Positions 8,883 through 18,117 are shown, counted from the first letter of the stretch. The stretch is 56,539 nt of DNA from Lachnospiraceae bacterium (GCA_910574715.1 CAJTCH010000034.1:1-56539); one strand, 5' to 3'. Translations and numbers: made by a program. The notes: generated from the sequence alone by a model not told the origin.

Positions 8883-8923
8883 CTGCCGCACGACGACAAA
8901 AGAAAAAAGCCGTCGTACAGCAG
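8883..8923 (+). terminator. Hairpin after the ABC operon
   Basis: CTGCCGCACGACG / CGTCGTACAGCAG pair with two mismatches around an A-rich loop, about 70 bases after the permease stop. There is no clear T-tract on either strand, so terminator function is uncertain. The palindromic element begins 8 bases further on. Confidence 0.45.
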
Positions 8924-8930
8924 AGGTATT

Positions 8931-9096
8931 ACTAGTACACCGAAAAATAAGCTCCTAGCCATATAACGCAGAATGATTTTTCATATGCAAGGCGGAGGAA
9001 TGAGGCGTAGTGGGCGCTACGCCGATTGACAACAACGACGCAGATGGAAAATCAGGCAAGTTATATGGCTGGTTACTTATTATTCGGTGTACTAGT
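8931..9096. repeat. Palindromic MITE-like element (about 165 bp)
   Basis: Ends ACTAGTACACCGAA and TTCGGTGTACTAGT are inverted repeats; the arms continue inward for about 37 bases with a few mismatches (CCATATAAC / GTTATATGG). The interior is also an imperfect palindrome around GGCGTAG / CTACGCC, so the whole element folds on itself. The 9-base sequence TACTAGTAC occurs at both outer edges and may be a target duplication, although it is itself palindromic. There is no internal coding capacity. This fits a non-autonomous palindromic element. Confidence 0.7.
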
Positions 9097-9196
9097 ACAG
9101 ATGGATATTTATCATCACACATATAAAGCAGATGATTTTCCAATATCATATAAATCGCTTGAAGATACAGGAGGCTTCAAGAACTATTTCATCGAA

Positions 9197-9466
9197 CTAA
9201 TCCTTGTCATGAAGCCTAAAGGTATGCTGGATACTATAGCCCATGTCCACGGATATCTGCTCCCAGGTATCAAAATACAAATATCTCTTCTCAAGAATTG
9301 TTCTCTCTGCTCTATTGGATACCCGCTTTATCATATGTGTGATATCAGTCTTCAAAGAATCTTGTTGCTTTTATTGCCAGATCACGAAAAAAAGCTACCT
9401 GCTCCAGCTTGCTGTTGATATCATTATCAATCTTATAGGCCTGGCTCAAATATTCCTTGGCTATCA
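9197..9466 (-). pseudogene. DUF1492-like phage/ICE regulator, degraded
   Basis: From ATG 9466 the frame gives MIAKEYLSQAYKIDNDINSK and LEQVAFFRDLAIKATRFFED, then stops. In another frame sequence continues DITHMIKRVSN, ILEKRYLYFDTWEQISVDMG and IQHTFRLHDKD before TAG at 9197. Together these match the two ends of DUF1492-type proteins (sigma-like regulators found in phages and integrative elements), with the middle lost. A prophage- or ICE-derived relic. Confidence 0.6.
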
Positions 9467-9529
9467 TAAGCACCTCTGAAAAAGTGTTTTTCCTCGGATT
9501 GACTCTGATTGCCGTTTATTTATTCTGAT

Positions 9530-9665
9530 TTTCTTCTACTTGCCGAACACTTAATCTCAGCCTTTACCGCATTGATCAAAGCTGACCGTGTGCGATCCTT
9601 TGATTCCAAAGCCTTCACCTTCTCCCCATATGGTGCTATCAAGTAAGGACTAACAATTTTTTTAC
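9530..9665 (-). pseudogene. C-terminal coding fragment of unknown origin
   Basis: A minus-strand frame without a start reads SPYLIAPYGEKVKALESKDR, TRSALINAVKAEIKC and ends RRKSE before TAA at 9530. The composition looks coding, but no domain is recognised. It ends about 65 bases before the DUF1492 relic start, consistent with two neighbouring genes of one former mobile element. The rest of 9467-9739 shows nothing more. Confidence 0.3.
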
Positions 9666-9739
9666 TTTTTTAACATATCTTTATTCCTTCTTTAGAATTA
9701 ATCCAAAACAACCATTTCCATAAGTCAGTGATTAAGTTG

Positions 9740-12685
9740 CTATTCCTTTAATGCAATCTCCAACAATTCTGCCGCAACCTGATCGGACTTGATTCGTATC
9801 AGATTATCCCATGCATCTTCTTTGCCCAACAGGTTCATTCCTCCATGCCACACAAGTTCATTGTCTATAATAGCAAAATGTTCTATTACCTCTTCCTTTA
9901 CAATGACTTGAATACCACTTTCTTTCATATTTTGAATTAATCTCTGACAAAACTCCGAACTTCCACAAGATACGTTCTGTGGTTCTATTGTTATAACTGT
10001 CACTGTAATTCCAGCTTCCTGTCTTGCCCTTACAAGATAGGTAAAGCGCTCTATCTTATCCTGTGTAAGCTCTGGACTGGAAACAATGATTTTCTTTTCC
10101 GCCTCAACAATATCCCTCTCAAATACATCCATGTAATTTCCGGAATCATAAATAGAATTTACTGTCTGTTTTGAAAGAATACGATTTGTTATCAATTGAA
10201 ATCCTGTCCGTTTATAGGTCCGCAGCCTTTTTGAGTACATATTATCAAAGACCCGGATATGAGAATCTACATAATCATATACTATAACTTCCTTTTTCCC
10301 CTCATAATCACGATTCAATCTTCCAATGTACTGCTCAAGCCTGCCTGCAAAGGAAACAGGCGAAGCCAGCATCAGGGTATCCAGCCTCGGATAATCGAAC
10401 CCTTCCCCTATTTTCTGACCTGTTGCTACCAAAATGAGACTCTGTTTCCTGGTCACCTCTTTTAGTTTTCTTCTGACTTCTGAGTTTTCCTTATCACTAT
10501 TATCTCCATATAAGATAAAGACATAATCCGCGTCTTTCTGCAAATGGTCATACAAATACTTCGCCTGTTCTTTGTACCTTGTCAAAATTACTGGTGTTCT
10601 TCCTTCTTCCACACAAATTCTTGTATCTGCAAGAATCATTTCATTCCGAACGGTATTCATGCTAATCAAAGAATATGCACCATTAATATCATTTTTACTT
10701 TCGTTTGTATCAATAACCCTTGTATACCGCGGATATACATAGTGGCCGATTCCTTGTTCTATCGCCCTCTCTTTTGCAGTATAGCTGTGTCTGACCGGAC
10801 CCAAAAGCATATGAATAATTTCCTCCAGATTATCCCCCCTTTTTGGCGTTGCCGTCACACCATAAACATATCTGGCATTTATCTTCTGCATCACTTTGAT
10901 AGAAGTATTGGAACCGCAATGATGGCATTCATCCATCAGAACCATGCCGTAAGAATTAATAAAACTATTGAATTTTCCTTTACTATACATGGAGCCGACC
11001 ATGGCCACATCAATAATACCAGTCAAAGTATTTTTACTGCCATGCAAAATTCCAATCACACTTTTCCTACGCTTTTCCCTCCCGCTATTTGTTCGATAGG
11101 TTGGCGGTTCCTCGTCTATGATTAAAAATTTATTTAATTCATCCACCCACTGTTCCAGCAAATCTTTACTTTGAAGCAAAATAAGTGTATTTATTTTTCT
11201 CTCGGCAATGAGATAGCTGCAGACTACTGTTTTTCCAAATGCAGTAGCCGCACTGAGAACTCCATGATCAAATGCAAGCAAATGCTGTGCCGCCAGGTTC
11301 TGCTGCATCTTTAAATCACCGTTAAAAGAAACCCTTATGGGTCTTCCCTTTTCCCTGTGATCTGAAATAACATACTCAACACCTGCCTCCTTGCAGGAAG
11401 TAAGCAGATTATCAAAAAGGCCTCTTGGAATGCAAATATAACCATCCGTATCTTTTCCCATATATACAGCGCTGAAATTATAATAATTGGAATATCCAAG
11501 CCTTTTATTCTTATAAAACACAGGATTATCAAAAGCTGCCATACTCCGGATCTGATTTTGCAGACGCGGCATCAAATTTAATGTATCAACATATACTCCA
11601 TCACCAAGAACTATGTGCATTTTTCCTACAACATCAGATTTTACAAATCCCTCTATTTTCTTCCAGGGCTTTGGACGATTCCCAGAAAAGGAAGGGATCA
11701 GCATTCCTTTTTCTTTGGCAAGCTCTGACTGCCATTTTGACATATATTTTTCTACATCTTCTTTTGACAGTTTTTCAGTATGGTTAAGTAAAATGTCCCA
11801 TTGATCCGGATAAGCATTCCAATTTTTATCAACAAAAGCGCTGTTTCCATTCTTCAGTGCCTGTCCCTGCAGCGGCAATGCAATCAGATTTCCTATACTG
11901 CTTGCAACATCCTGGGACGGATACATTCGGTCATAATAATGAAAAGATTTCAGATTGATCGAAGAGGAGCCTTTATCAAGCAGAAGGCATCCAAAATTTC
12001 TTGCAAGAGAAGCGGATATCGGTTTTTTGAAAAATATCCATACATGTGCGCCTCTGCCTGATCTTGATCTTTCTACTAAAGGCAATATACCATTTCTTTC
12101 GCAGATAAGCCTTAATGCATCAACCTCTTCATGCCATTCATCATTCGTATTTGCAAAATCTGTCTTTTCAGCACCTTTCTCATGATTGTCAAAATCAAAA
12201 ACAATAAATCGGCATGTGCCATCTGGGAACAATGGATATACGCCTAATACATCCGCACCATCTTCTCTATATCCAAGGAGATGCTCGATAATTTTCTTGG
12301 GCTTAAGTTCCGTCCACTTCCTATTCTCACAGGCTTCACAATTGATTTTTTCACCACGCTGTTTCGGACATATCCGGTCATTCCATCTATGATCACACTG
12401 TGGAAAATATCCTCCCTTCGTGCCTCTTTTGGCATAAACATCCATTCTTCCCCAAAACATTGCAAAATATTTATTTGCCAGTTCTTCTGTAATATATTTA
12501 TTTTGAATACGTCCTCCCTGGTCAGAATCGTACTCTTCAATGCTTTCTATTTTTTCGTCAAACACATTTTCTGACTCATAAGCAATATCGGCCTTATCCA
12601 GCAGTTCTTTCAATCTTCTGTTTTCATCCTGAAGGCTTCGCACTAACTTTCGAAGTGAATCTAAATCATAGGCTTCTACATTCAT
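9740..12685 (-). CDS. Primase-helicase-PLD protein (AEP-TOTE type conflict system)
   Basis: A 981-residue fusion. An N-terminal coiled coil (about 5-40) is followed by an archaeo-eukaryotic primase domain (about 65-330) with a four-Cys cluster (96-119), the metal motif FDFDNH (163-168) and SRSGRGAHVW (207-216), as in the TOTE conflict-system primase family. A superfamily 2 helicase (about 460-800) has ATAFGKT (Walker A, about 480), DECH (about 585), TATP (about 610) and QYIGRLNR (about 785). The end (about 850-975) is a PLD-like domain with HFAIID and WHGGMN; the canonical HxK is not conserved. It starts 26 bases after the AlbA_2 gene, so the two form one operon. A role in defence or element maintenance is inferred. 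Confidence 0.8.
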   Translation of the reverse strand: MNVEAYDLDSLRKLVRSLQDENRRLKELLDKADIAYESENVFDEKIESIEEYDSDQGGRIQNKYITEELANKYFAMFWGRMDVYAKRGTKGGYFPQCDHRWNDRICPKQRGEKINCEACENRKWTELKPKKIIEHLLGYREDGADVLGVYPLFPDGTCRFIVFDFDNHEKGAEKTDFANTNDEWHEEVDALRLICERNGILPLVERSRSGRGAHVWIFFKKPISASLARNFGCLLLDKGSSSINLKSFHYYDRMYPSQDVASSIGNLIALPLQGQALKNGNSAFVDKNWNAYPDQWDILLNHTEKLSKEDVEKYMSKWQSELAKEKGMLIPSFSGNRPKPWKKIEGFVKSDVVGKMHIVLGDGVYVDTLNLMPRLQNQIRSMAAFDNPVFYKNKRLGYSNYYNFSAVYMGKDTDGYICIPRGLFDNLLTSCKEAGVEYVISDHREKGRPIRVSFNGDLKMQQNLAAQHLLAFDHGVLSAATAFGKTVVCSYLIAERKINTLILLQSKDLLEQWVDELNKFLIIDEEPPTYRTNSGREKRRKSVIGILHGSKNTLTGIIDVAMVGSMYSKGKFNSFINSYGMVLMDECHHCGSNTSIKVMQKINARYVYGVTATPKRGDNLEEIIHMLLGPVRHSYTAKERAIEQGIGHYVYPRYTRVIDTNESKNDINGAYSLISMNTVRNEMILADTRICVEEGRTPVILTRYKEQAKYLYDHLQKDADYVFILYGDNSDKENSEVRRKLKEVTRKQSLILVATGQKIGEGFDYPRLDTLMLASPVSFAGRLEQYIGRLNRDYEGKKEVIVYDYVDSHIRVFDNMYSKRLRTYKRTGFQLITNRILSKQTVNSIYDSGNYMDVFERDIVEAEKKIIVSSPELTQDKIERFTYLVRARQEAGITVTVITIEPQNVSCGSSEFCQRLIQNMKESGIQVIVKEEVIEHFAIIDNELVWHGGMNLLGKEDAWDNLIRIKSDQVAAELLEIALKE

Positions 12686-12711
12686 TTATATAATCCTCAT
12701 CATCTCACCTG

Positions 12712-14007
12712 TCACTTTATATTTACTATCCAATATCCTTTTTTCTTAGAACCTTTTCTTTCAATGAGCCCCTTTTCTTTCAACTGACGAATTCTTTTTG
12801 TAATTGTAGTCATTCCCAACCCAACCTGCCGGCTGATTTCATTTACTTTAATGCTGCTATTTTCCTTCATTAATGAAACTATCTTTTCATCACTATCCTC
12901 AAGCAACACTTTTTTGTTTTGGAGCAGAGCAGATTCTGTTCTTTCAGTCTTATTTAATGGAATTGTCACGGTAATAAAATTCTCTGTTATATCGAATACT
13001 TCCTTTCCGTATCTGGATACGATCAATGGAACTCCATGCCCTGTTTGTTCAATATAGTCCAACTGAACCATGATCTGCTGAAGTTCGAGATTCACTGGTT
13101 TACTTTTCCCCTCATAAAACTCCTCCAGTGTAAGTCCCTCCGGTAAGCCTCCCACTGAAATAATCTCAATACGGTCATCAAACATATATACCGCCGGCGG
13201 CGTCTGTCTTGACCAGCGATTATGCAAACATGCATTCAGCCATGCCTCCCTGAAACATGAGAAATCAAACAAGCTTCTTTCTTCTCTAAGACTTCCTCCC
13301 ACATCTACTATGGTATCATTCAATGCTTCCATATAATCCAGCACCTGTTTTACAGCCACAAGCATGCACTTATAACCATATTCATTCCGCTTGACCAGAT
13401 CCGTTTTATTTGTTCCACGAAACACTGCCACTTTAATGGAATAACTATTCACATCTGCTAAAATACCTGCCATCAAATTATAAGTCCCATCTCGCGTCAG
13501 AAGATTTAAATTTCGCTGAAAAGTATTCTCCCGAAGTGTTAGATTATTTCCTGCATACAATGTTTTTAATTGTTCAAAAGTTAGTTCCTGATTATTCGCC
13601 TCAATATTTACAATAGAATCTGATATACTAAGCATCAGACGGCGTAACTGCTGCGGTGATATTTCTCTATCTTCATCCGCTGATCTCATATAATATTTTC
13701 CATATGCCGAATAAGGCTTTTCATCTCCTTCAGCAGTGACTTTTATTATATTTTTATCATCACACAGTTCCACAATAATCGTTGGAATAACCTGTGGTTT
13801 GATTGCATTTGCAATACCCTGGGATATTTCCCGCATGGTACGGTCTCCTATTTGTTGTCCTATAATTTCACCATCATTCCTTACACCAAAATATAAAGTT
13901 CCTTTTCCGTTTTTATTCAACATAGCGGCGATAGAAATAAGGCCTTCTTTTAATTCTCCTGTTGTTTTTTTGAATTCAACCAATTCTGTCTCCATACCAA
14001 GATTCAT
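12712..14007 (-). CDS. AlbA_2 (Schlafen-like) / ATPase / HTH protein
   Basis: A 431-residue protein. Residues 1-125 form an AlbA_2 nucleic-acid-binding domain (ETELVEFKKTTGELKEGL near the start, then GTLYFGVRNDGEIIG and YYMRSAD). Residues about 250-360 resemble the HATPase_c_4 region of these proteins (ACLHNRWSRQTPPAVYMFDD, GLPEGLT, TGHGVPLIV). The C-terminal 60 residues are a winged helix (INEIS-type MarR/HTH fold, VNEISRQVGLGMTTITKRIR). ATG 14007 is chosen for AGGAGG nine bases upstream. It is the first gene of the operon with the primase-helicase and follows a perfect palindrome. It may be both sensor and autoregulator; inference only. Confidence 0.75.
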   Translation of the reverse strand: MNLGMETELVEFKKTTGELKEGLISIAAMLNKNGKGTLYFGVRNDGEIIGQQIGDRTMREISQGIANAIKPQVIPTIIVELCDDKNIIKVTAEGDEKPYSAYGKYYMRSADEDREISPQQLRRLMLSISDSIVNIEANNQELTFEQLKTLYAGNNLTLRENTFQRNLNLLTRDGTYNLMAGILADVNSYSIKVAVFRGTNKTDLVKRNEYGYKCMLVAVKQVLDYMEALNDTIVDVGGSLREERSLFDFSCFREAWLNACLHNRWSRQTPPAVYMFDDRIEIISVGGLPEGLTLEEFYEGKSKPVNLELQQIMVQLDYIEQTGHGVPLIVSRYGKEVFDITENFITVTIPLNKTERTESALLQNKKVLLEDSDEKIVSLMKENSSIKVNEISRQVGLGMTTITKRIRQLKEKGLIERKGSKKKGYWIVNIK

Positions 14008-14066
14008 ATCAGTACACCTCCTCTCCATAAAGTATATCCTTTTTCGTCAATTTAATCAACACATAA

Positions 14067-14108
14067 TAATCGCTTTATTAATCACACATGTGATTAATAA
14101 AGCGATTA
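14067..14108. promoter_or_regulatory. Perfect 20-bp-arm palindrome upstream of the AlbA_2 operon
   Basis: TAATCGCTTTATTAATCACA is followed by two bases and its exact reverse complement. It lies 60 bases upstream of the AlbA_2 start codon. Candidate roles are an operator for the HTH domain of that protein or the tip of a mobile element. Perfection over 20 pairs suggests selection or recent origin. Confidence 0.7.
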
Positions 14109-14482
14109 CTAAATTATGGGCTTCCATCTTCACACTGGTATACTATCCCTCACGCACAACGCACCATACCCCGCGTATGTCAAGTTAATGTCACAAACTT
14201 TTTTACTTTTCCCGCGTGAAAATCGCTGAAACCCGCATAACTTCGTGGAGCGTATGGTTCGCCAATGCTAGGTTAGGGCAAAATTAACGGTGAATCAGTG
14301 TCAAGTGAAAAGAGTTATTAATCACGGAAATCCATTTTCCAAAACATTACTAATGGGCGAAGGTTTCAAGAATACGGCTAACGGATAGAAAAAGGATCAA
14401 AATTTAGTTGGTATCCTTTCTCGTTCAAAGTATAATTTTTGTGTAATGATATAAGGATTTATATACTTCAATTTTACACCAA
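14109..14482. other. Non-coding stretch upstream of the palindrome
   Basis: About 370 bases with no supported gene. It contains short repeats such as AACTTTTTTACTTTT (14199-14213), similar to ATTTTTTTACTTTTTTAA near 9657, which might mark old element edges. I see no complete inverted repeats or recognisable insertion sequence. Confidence 0.3.
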
Positions 14483-14516
14483 CAGCCGGATTTTTCAAGT
14501 CCGGCTGCATTTTTTC
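14483..14516 (+). terminator. Orphan intrinsic terminator
   Basis: CAGCCGGA / TCCGGCTG with a 9-base loop followed by CATTTTTT on the plus strand. No plus-strand gene precedes it within 5 kb, so it is probably left over from a lost gene or serves to insulate the minus-strand operon end at 14595. Confidence 0.75.
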
Positions 14517-14594
14517 CCGGAAAGGGAATTGCGCATAGATTTCGCCTACTCGCCAGGTGCATCGGCGCTTATTCAAATGCAAAGTTTGAGTTAT

Positions 14595-16505
14595 CTATTC
14601 ATCAATAGTAATTTGTTCTTCTATCATCTTTCCTCTGTCCATTTGGTGCCGCAGCTTTCTATTTTTTACGCTGTCAAAAATAATAGAAAAATCATAATCA
14701 TCAGGATATAATTTCTCCGCAGTCACATGGAGTTTCATTCTTTTTCGGTTAACCCAAATTTTTTTATCCGCAATCTGTACTCTCAAAACTCCTTTTTCAT
14801 TGGCTGTCTTGCAGACAATGCCAATCTTTTTATCTGGATATACAAGAACACTGTCTCCTAGTTGAAATTCCAGAGCTTTTTGTGCTGCCTCATTCCTTCT
14901 TTTCCTTTTTTGAATACCAGATACCCTCCTCTTTTCTAAATGATTTTTAGAAACCACTTGTTTCAGATTTTCCGATATTTCCTCCTTTCCGTAAGCCGCC
15001 TTCATTGCCGTTTTTAACATCTCTTCTGGCATTCCCATTTTCCCGGCTATGTAGAAAGCACAGCTTTCCCCAGCTTCTCCAATCACTAATTGATAAAGAG
15101 GTTGCAGACTTTCCTTATCAAAGGTCATCCTCGCATTCTCAATCCTGGCTTTTTTATCTGCATATTGTTTTACCTCTGGATAATGTGTCGTAACGAGAAA
15201 TAGTCCTCCACTCTTTTGTAATTCTTCCAATATTGCAATGGCAATTCCCATGCCTTCTGTTGGGTCTGTGCCGGAACCAAGCTCATCCATAACTACAAGG
15301 CTGTCTCTGTTAACTTTTTTTAATATTTCTAATACATTCACAATATGTGCTGAAAATGTAGAAAGATTCTCTGATATATTTTGCCCGTCACCTATATCAC
15401 ACAGAAAATTACTGTTCATACAAATTTCCGCTTTTTTACATGCCACGTGTAAACCGCATTGTGCCATCATACAATTTAATGCAACTGTCTTAATTGTAAC
15501 TGTTTTACCGCCCGTATTAGGCCCTGTAATAACTACGCCATCAAAACTCTTCCCTATCTCAAATTGCAGCGGCACGCACTCTGACGGAGCCATAAGGGGA
15601 TGTCGTCCATCTTCTATTCGGATATATCGTTGCGTATTAATTTTTGGTTCTACTCCATCATATTCTAAACTCAGTTTTCCTTTTGAAAAAATAAAATCTA
15701 GTTTTTCTATCATACTGATATTTTGTTCCAAAATCTCCTCATAATCGGCCACCATCGCAGAAAGAGAATAGAGTATCCTATATTCTTCATTTTCTTCATG
15801 TATCCGTAGAAGCTGCAATGTCTCATAATATTTCCCCACAGAACTTGGTTCTATAAATAAGGTACCTCCCGTTGAGGATTTATCAATCACATTACCTTTT
15901 ATTTTATATTTATATATTTTTTTAACAGGAATACAAATATGCCCATTTCTCAGAGTACTGAAATGATCAGACAGGCTTTCCTTATTCGCCCGTATAACTG
16001 CATCTACTTTCTCCCGCATGCCTCTTTCATGCCGTTCAATATTATCCCGCAAGGATTTTAAATCTTTGGAAGCATTATCATCTATCCTGCCATTTCTAAT
16101 CTGCATACTAATGGTTTCTTTCAGATTATCCAGACAATCCAGCTTCTCATCATAATATGCCAACGATATTTCCCATTGTTTACAACGGCTTAGATAGTTC
16201 TTTAACCGCATTACAGCAACAAGGGATTTTTCCATATCTTCAAGCTGTGAAATGGATAAACAGTCTCCTTTAGCAGCCTTTTGGATGCATTCTCTAATCC
16301 CACTTAAAGAAACCAACGGCGGATTTCCGCTTTTCTCCAATAGTTCTCTGGCTTCACTTGTCTCCCTTTGCCTTGCTATCAATTCATTCTCTGACATGCT
16401 GGGAACGGTGTCCTTAATCTTTTCTTTTGCCCACTCTGTAAGTGCCAGTTCAATCCACTTCTCTTTCATCTTATCAAATTCCAATACTTTATCTGTTTGA
16501 ACCAT
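14595..16505 (-). CDS. MutS2-like ATPase lacking the Smr domain
   Basis: A 636-residue MutS2-family protein: core and clamp helices (about 60-290), Walker A GPNTGGKT (328-335), SENLSTFSAH (378-387), Walker B DELGSGTDP (407-415) and TTHYPEV (439-445). After a basic helical linker comes a KOW-like beta domain (about 547-592, LGDSVLVYPDKKIGIV). MutS2 proteins usually reach about 785 residues and end in a Smr domain; here the gene ends naturally without one. RBS GGAGGG lies 6 bases upstream. It is the last gene of an ABC exporter operon. Bacillus MutS2 is known to recognise collided ribosomes, so a ribosome-rescue role is plausible. Confidence 0.85.
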   Translation of the reverse strand: MVQTDKVLEFDKMKEKWIELALTEWAKEKIKDTVPSMSENELIARQRETSEARELLEKSGNPPLVSLSGIRECIQKAAKGDCLSISQLEDMEKSLVAVMRLKNYLSRCKQWEISLAYYDEKLDCLDNLKETISMQIRNGRIDDNASKDLKSLRDNIERHERGMREKVDAVIRANKESLSDHFSTLRNGHICIPVKKIYKYKIKGNVIDKSSTGGTLFIEPSSVGKYYETLQLLRIHEENEEYRILYSLSAMVADYEEILEQNISMIEKLDFIFSKGKLSLEYDGVEPKINTQRYIRIEDGRHPLMAPSECVPLQFEIGKSFDGVVITGPNTGGKTVTIKTVALNCMMAQCGLHVACKKAEICMNSNFLCDIGDGQNISENLSTFSAHIVNVLEILKKVNRDSLVVMDELGSGTDPTEGMGIAIAILEELQKSGGLFLVTTHYPEVKQYADKKARIENARMTFDKESLQPLYQLVIGEAGESCAFYIAGKMGMPEEMLKTAMKAAYGKEEISENLKQVVSKNHLEKRRVSGIQKRKRRNEAAQKALEFQLGDSVLVYPDKKIGIVCKTANEKGVLRVQIADKKIWVNRKRMKLHVTAEKLYPDDYDFSIIFDSVKNRKLRHQMDRGKMIEEQITIDE

Positions 16506-16531
16506 TTTAACCCTCCTATTACCAAAAATAA

Positions 16532-17323
16532 TTAACTGCTTGCACTCTCATATCTGTGTACTCCATATGACCAAAATGATAATGCAAAAAAAGTAAAAAT
16601 ACACACAATTACTACTCCAAACAACAGACCATTTACTGACAGTGCCCCTATAAATGCTTGTGTCGGCAACGTTGCAATGATTCCATATGGCAATACACAA
16701 TAAAAAATAAACTTATAAATTCCATAAAAAGCAATCCCTGGTATTTTCAAACACAAGTCAATCGCTGTTTCCTCAATTTTCGTTAAATTGTTTACAGAGT
16801 AAACAAAAAAAGCAAAGCATCGTATCAAGAGTTCTATATCGTAGTACAGTATCGTCATCATAAAAACCAGAAACAGATATTTAATAATGTGAGACCATGA
16901 AAAACCCATGTCTATTTCTTTCACCCCATACGCAATAATACATGCACTGAAAGCCAATAACGGTATGGAACCTGGATTTATTTTTTCAAAAGTAATTCGC
17001 AATAGCGGATTTACCGGTTTGGTCAGATACAAATCCAGTTCACCTGTTTGTATTTTTTCAGGTATGGAAATCACTCCAAAAAAGTAAATTGTCATGTTAA
17101 GGGCATTGATCAGGGAAAATGTTCCTACAAAAACAAGGATTTCTCCATGCCTCCATCCACGAATTTTATCCACATGCCCGTAAATTGCCTCAAAGGCAAA
17201 AAGCTGAACCAGAAAATAACTGGTGTCAATAAAAAACGGTCCAAAGAATCCCAACCGGAATGTCATGATATGGGATATCCTTAATTTCATTAATTCTGTC
17301 AAAAATCTAAAATTATCTTTCAT
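16532..17323 (-). CDS. ABC-2 family permease B (ABC2_membrane_6-like)
   Basis: A 263-residue protein with about six hydrophobic helices and the cytoplasmic motif EKIQTGELDLYLTKPVNPL (about residues 90-108), characteristic of ABC2_membrane_6 subunits. Its start codon overlaps the stop of the upstream permease (ATGA), indicating translational coupling. With the neighbouring permease and ATPase it forms a heterodimeric exporter, probably for drugs or hydrophobic compounds. Substrate cannot be read from the sequence. Confidence 0.85.
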   Translation of the reverse strand: MKDNFRFLTELMKLRISHIMTFRLGFFGPFFIDTSYFLVQLFAFEAIYGHVDKIRGWRHGEILVFVGTFSLINALNMTIYFFGVISIPEKIQTGELDLYLTKPVNPLLRITFEKINPGSIPLLAFSACIIAYGVKEIDMGFSWSHIIKYLFLVFMMTILYYDIELLIRCFAFFVYSVNNLTKIEETAIDLCLKIPGIAFYGIYKFIFYCVLPYGIIATLPTQAFIGALSVNGLLFGVVIVCIFTFFALSFWSYGVHRYESASS

Positions 17324-18114
17324 ATTCCTGCTCCGTCATATTTAATTCGATAATGTTCATAAGTTACTTGATTTAAAACAATAAAGAAAATGCACCATAT
17401 ACTTAAAACAAATAAGCCTGTCACTGCTTCATCCTCACATCTTCCTATAAACAGCATGCTTGGGAGATATGTAACATAATAGAACGGTAGAAATCTCATG
17501 CTGGCTATCATCCATTCCGGCAAAAGTGCAAGGGGAATCACTGCTCCTGTCACAACTGCTGATAAATTATCCTTTATCATGAGAAAGGTACTGATCTCCT
17601 CAAATTTTAAAGTTAAAATCCCAAGGAAATAATTGAGCTGAGCCATAAACAGCAGACCTAAAACAACCATGATAATTCCGCATAGCAATATCTTCAAATT
17701 GACTGTATGTACAATAGAAATCCGGAACAAACAAAACCACAGAACAGTTGCTAAAAAGCCAATGCCTGAAGAAAATGCAAGTTTCCCGACCTCCATCGCC
17801 ACAAAATAGCCCTGTGTCTGTACCGGTATCACCATATATTTTGAAAAAGTGCCGTTTCTCAACATCCCCGTCATCTGCTGGCTGATTTCAGCAGACTTTT
17901 CCATCTGGAATAAATAGGAACTTATGATATAGTAAGAAATCATGGTGTGAAATTTCAATCCTGCTATCTGCTCTTTTCCTTCAAACAAAATACTCCATAA
18001 GATCCATGCAAACAATATCTTAGCTACTGACAGAATCACATCAACAAGTACATCTGCTCTCCAGATTAACTGCGCTTTCATATATGCCTTAGCAATTTCC
18101 AAATATTTCTTCAC
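17320..18114 (-). CDS. ABC-2 family permease A (ABC2_membrane_6-like)
   Basis: A 264-residue membrane protein, paralogous in layout to the next permease: MKKYLEIAKAYMKAQLIWRA at the start, six helices, and MTGMLRNGTFSKYMVIPV as the coupling-helix region (about 80-98). It starts 3 bases after the ATPase stop, with the binding site inside the ATPase coding end (AAGGAGGTGTAA). Second half of the exporter membrane domain. Confidence 0.85.
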   Translation of the reverse strand: MKKYLEIAKAYMKAQLIWRADVLVDVILSVAKILFAWILWSILFEGKEQIAGLKFHTMISYYIISSYLFQMEKSAEISQQMTGMLRNGTFSKYMVIPVQTQGYFVAMEVGKLAFSSGIGFLATVLWFCLFRISIVHTVNLKILLCGIIMVVLGLLFMAQLNYFLGILTLKFEEISTFLMIKDNLSAVVTGAVIPLALLPEWMIASMRFLPFYYVTYLPSMLFIGRCEDEAVTGLFVLSIWCIFFIVLNQVTYEHYRIKYDGAGI

Positions 18115-18117
18115 GTT

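Noticed and set aside
8931..9096. CRISPR array
   Set aside because: There is one inverted repeat, not regularly spaced direct repeats; no cas genes in the window.
9026..9418. 130-residue plus-strand ORF across the palindromic element
   Set aside because: Crosses the repeat and the antisense DUF1492-like relic and shows no protein-like features of its own.
10544..11125. 193-residue plus-strand ORF
   Set aside because: Lies entirely antisense to conserved helicase motifs of the primase-helicase gene; a shadow frame.
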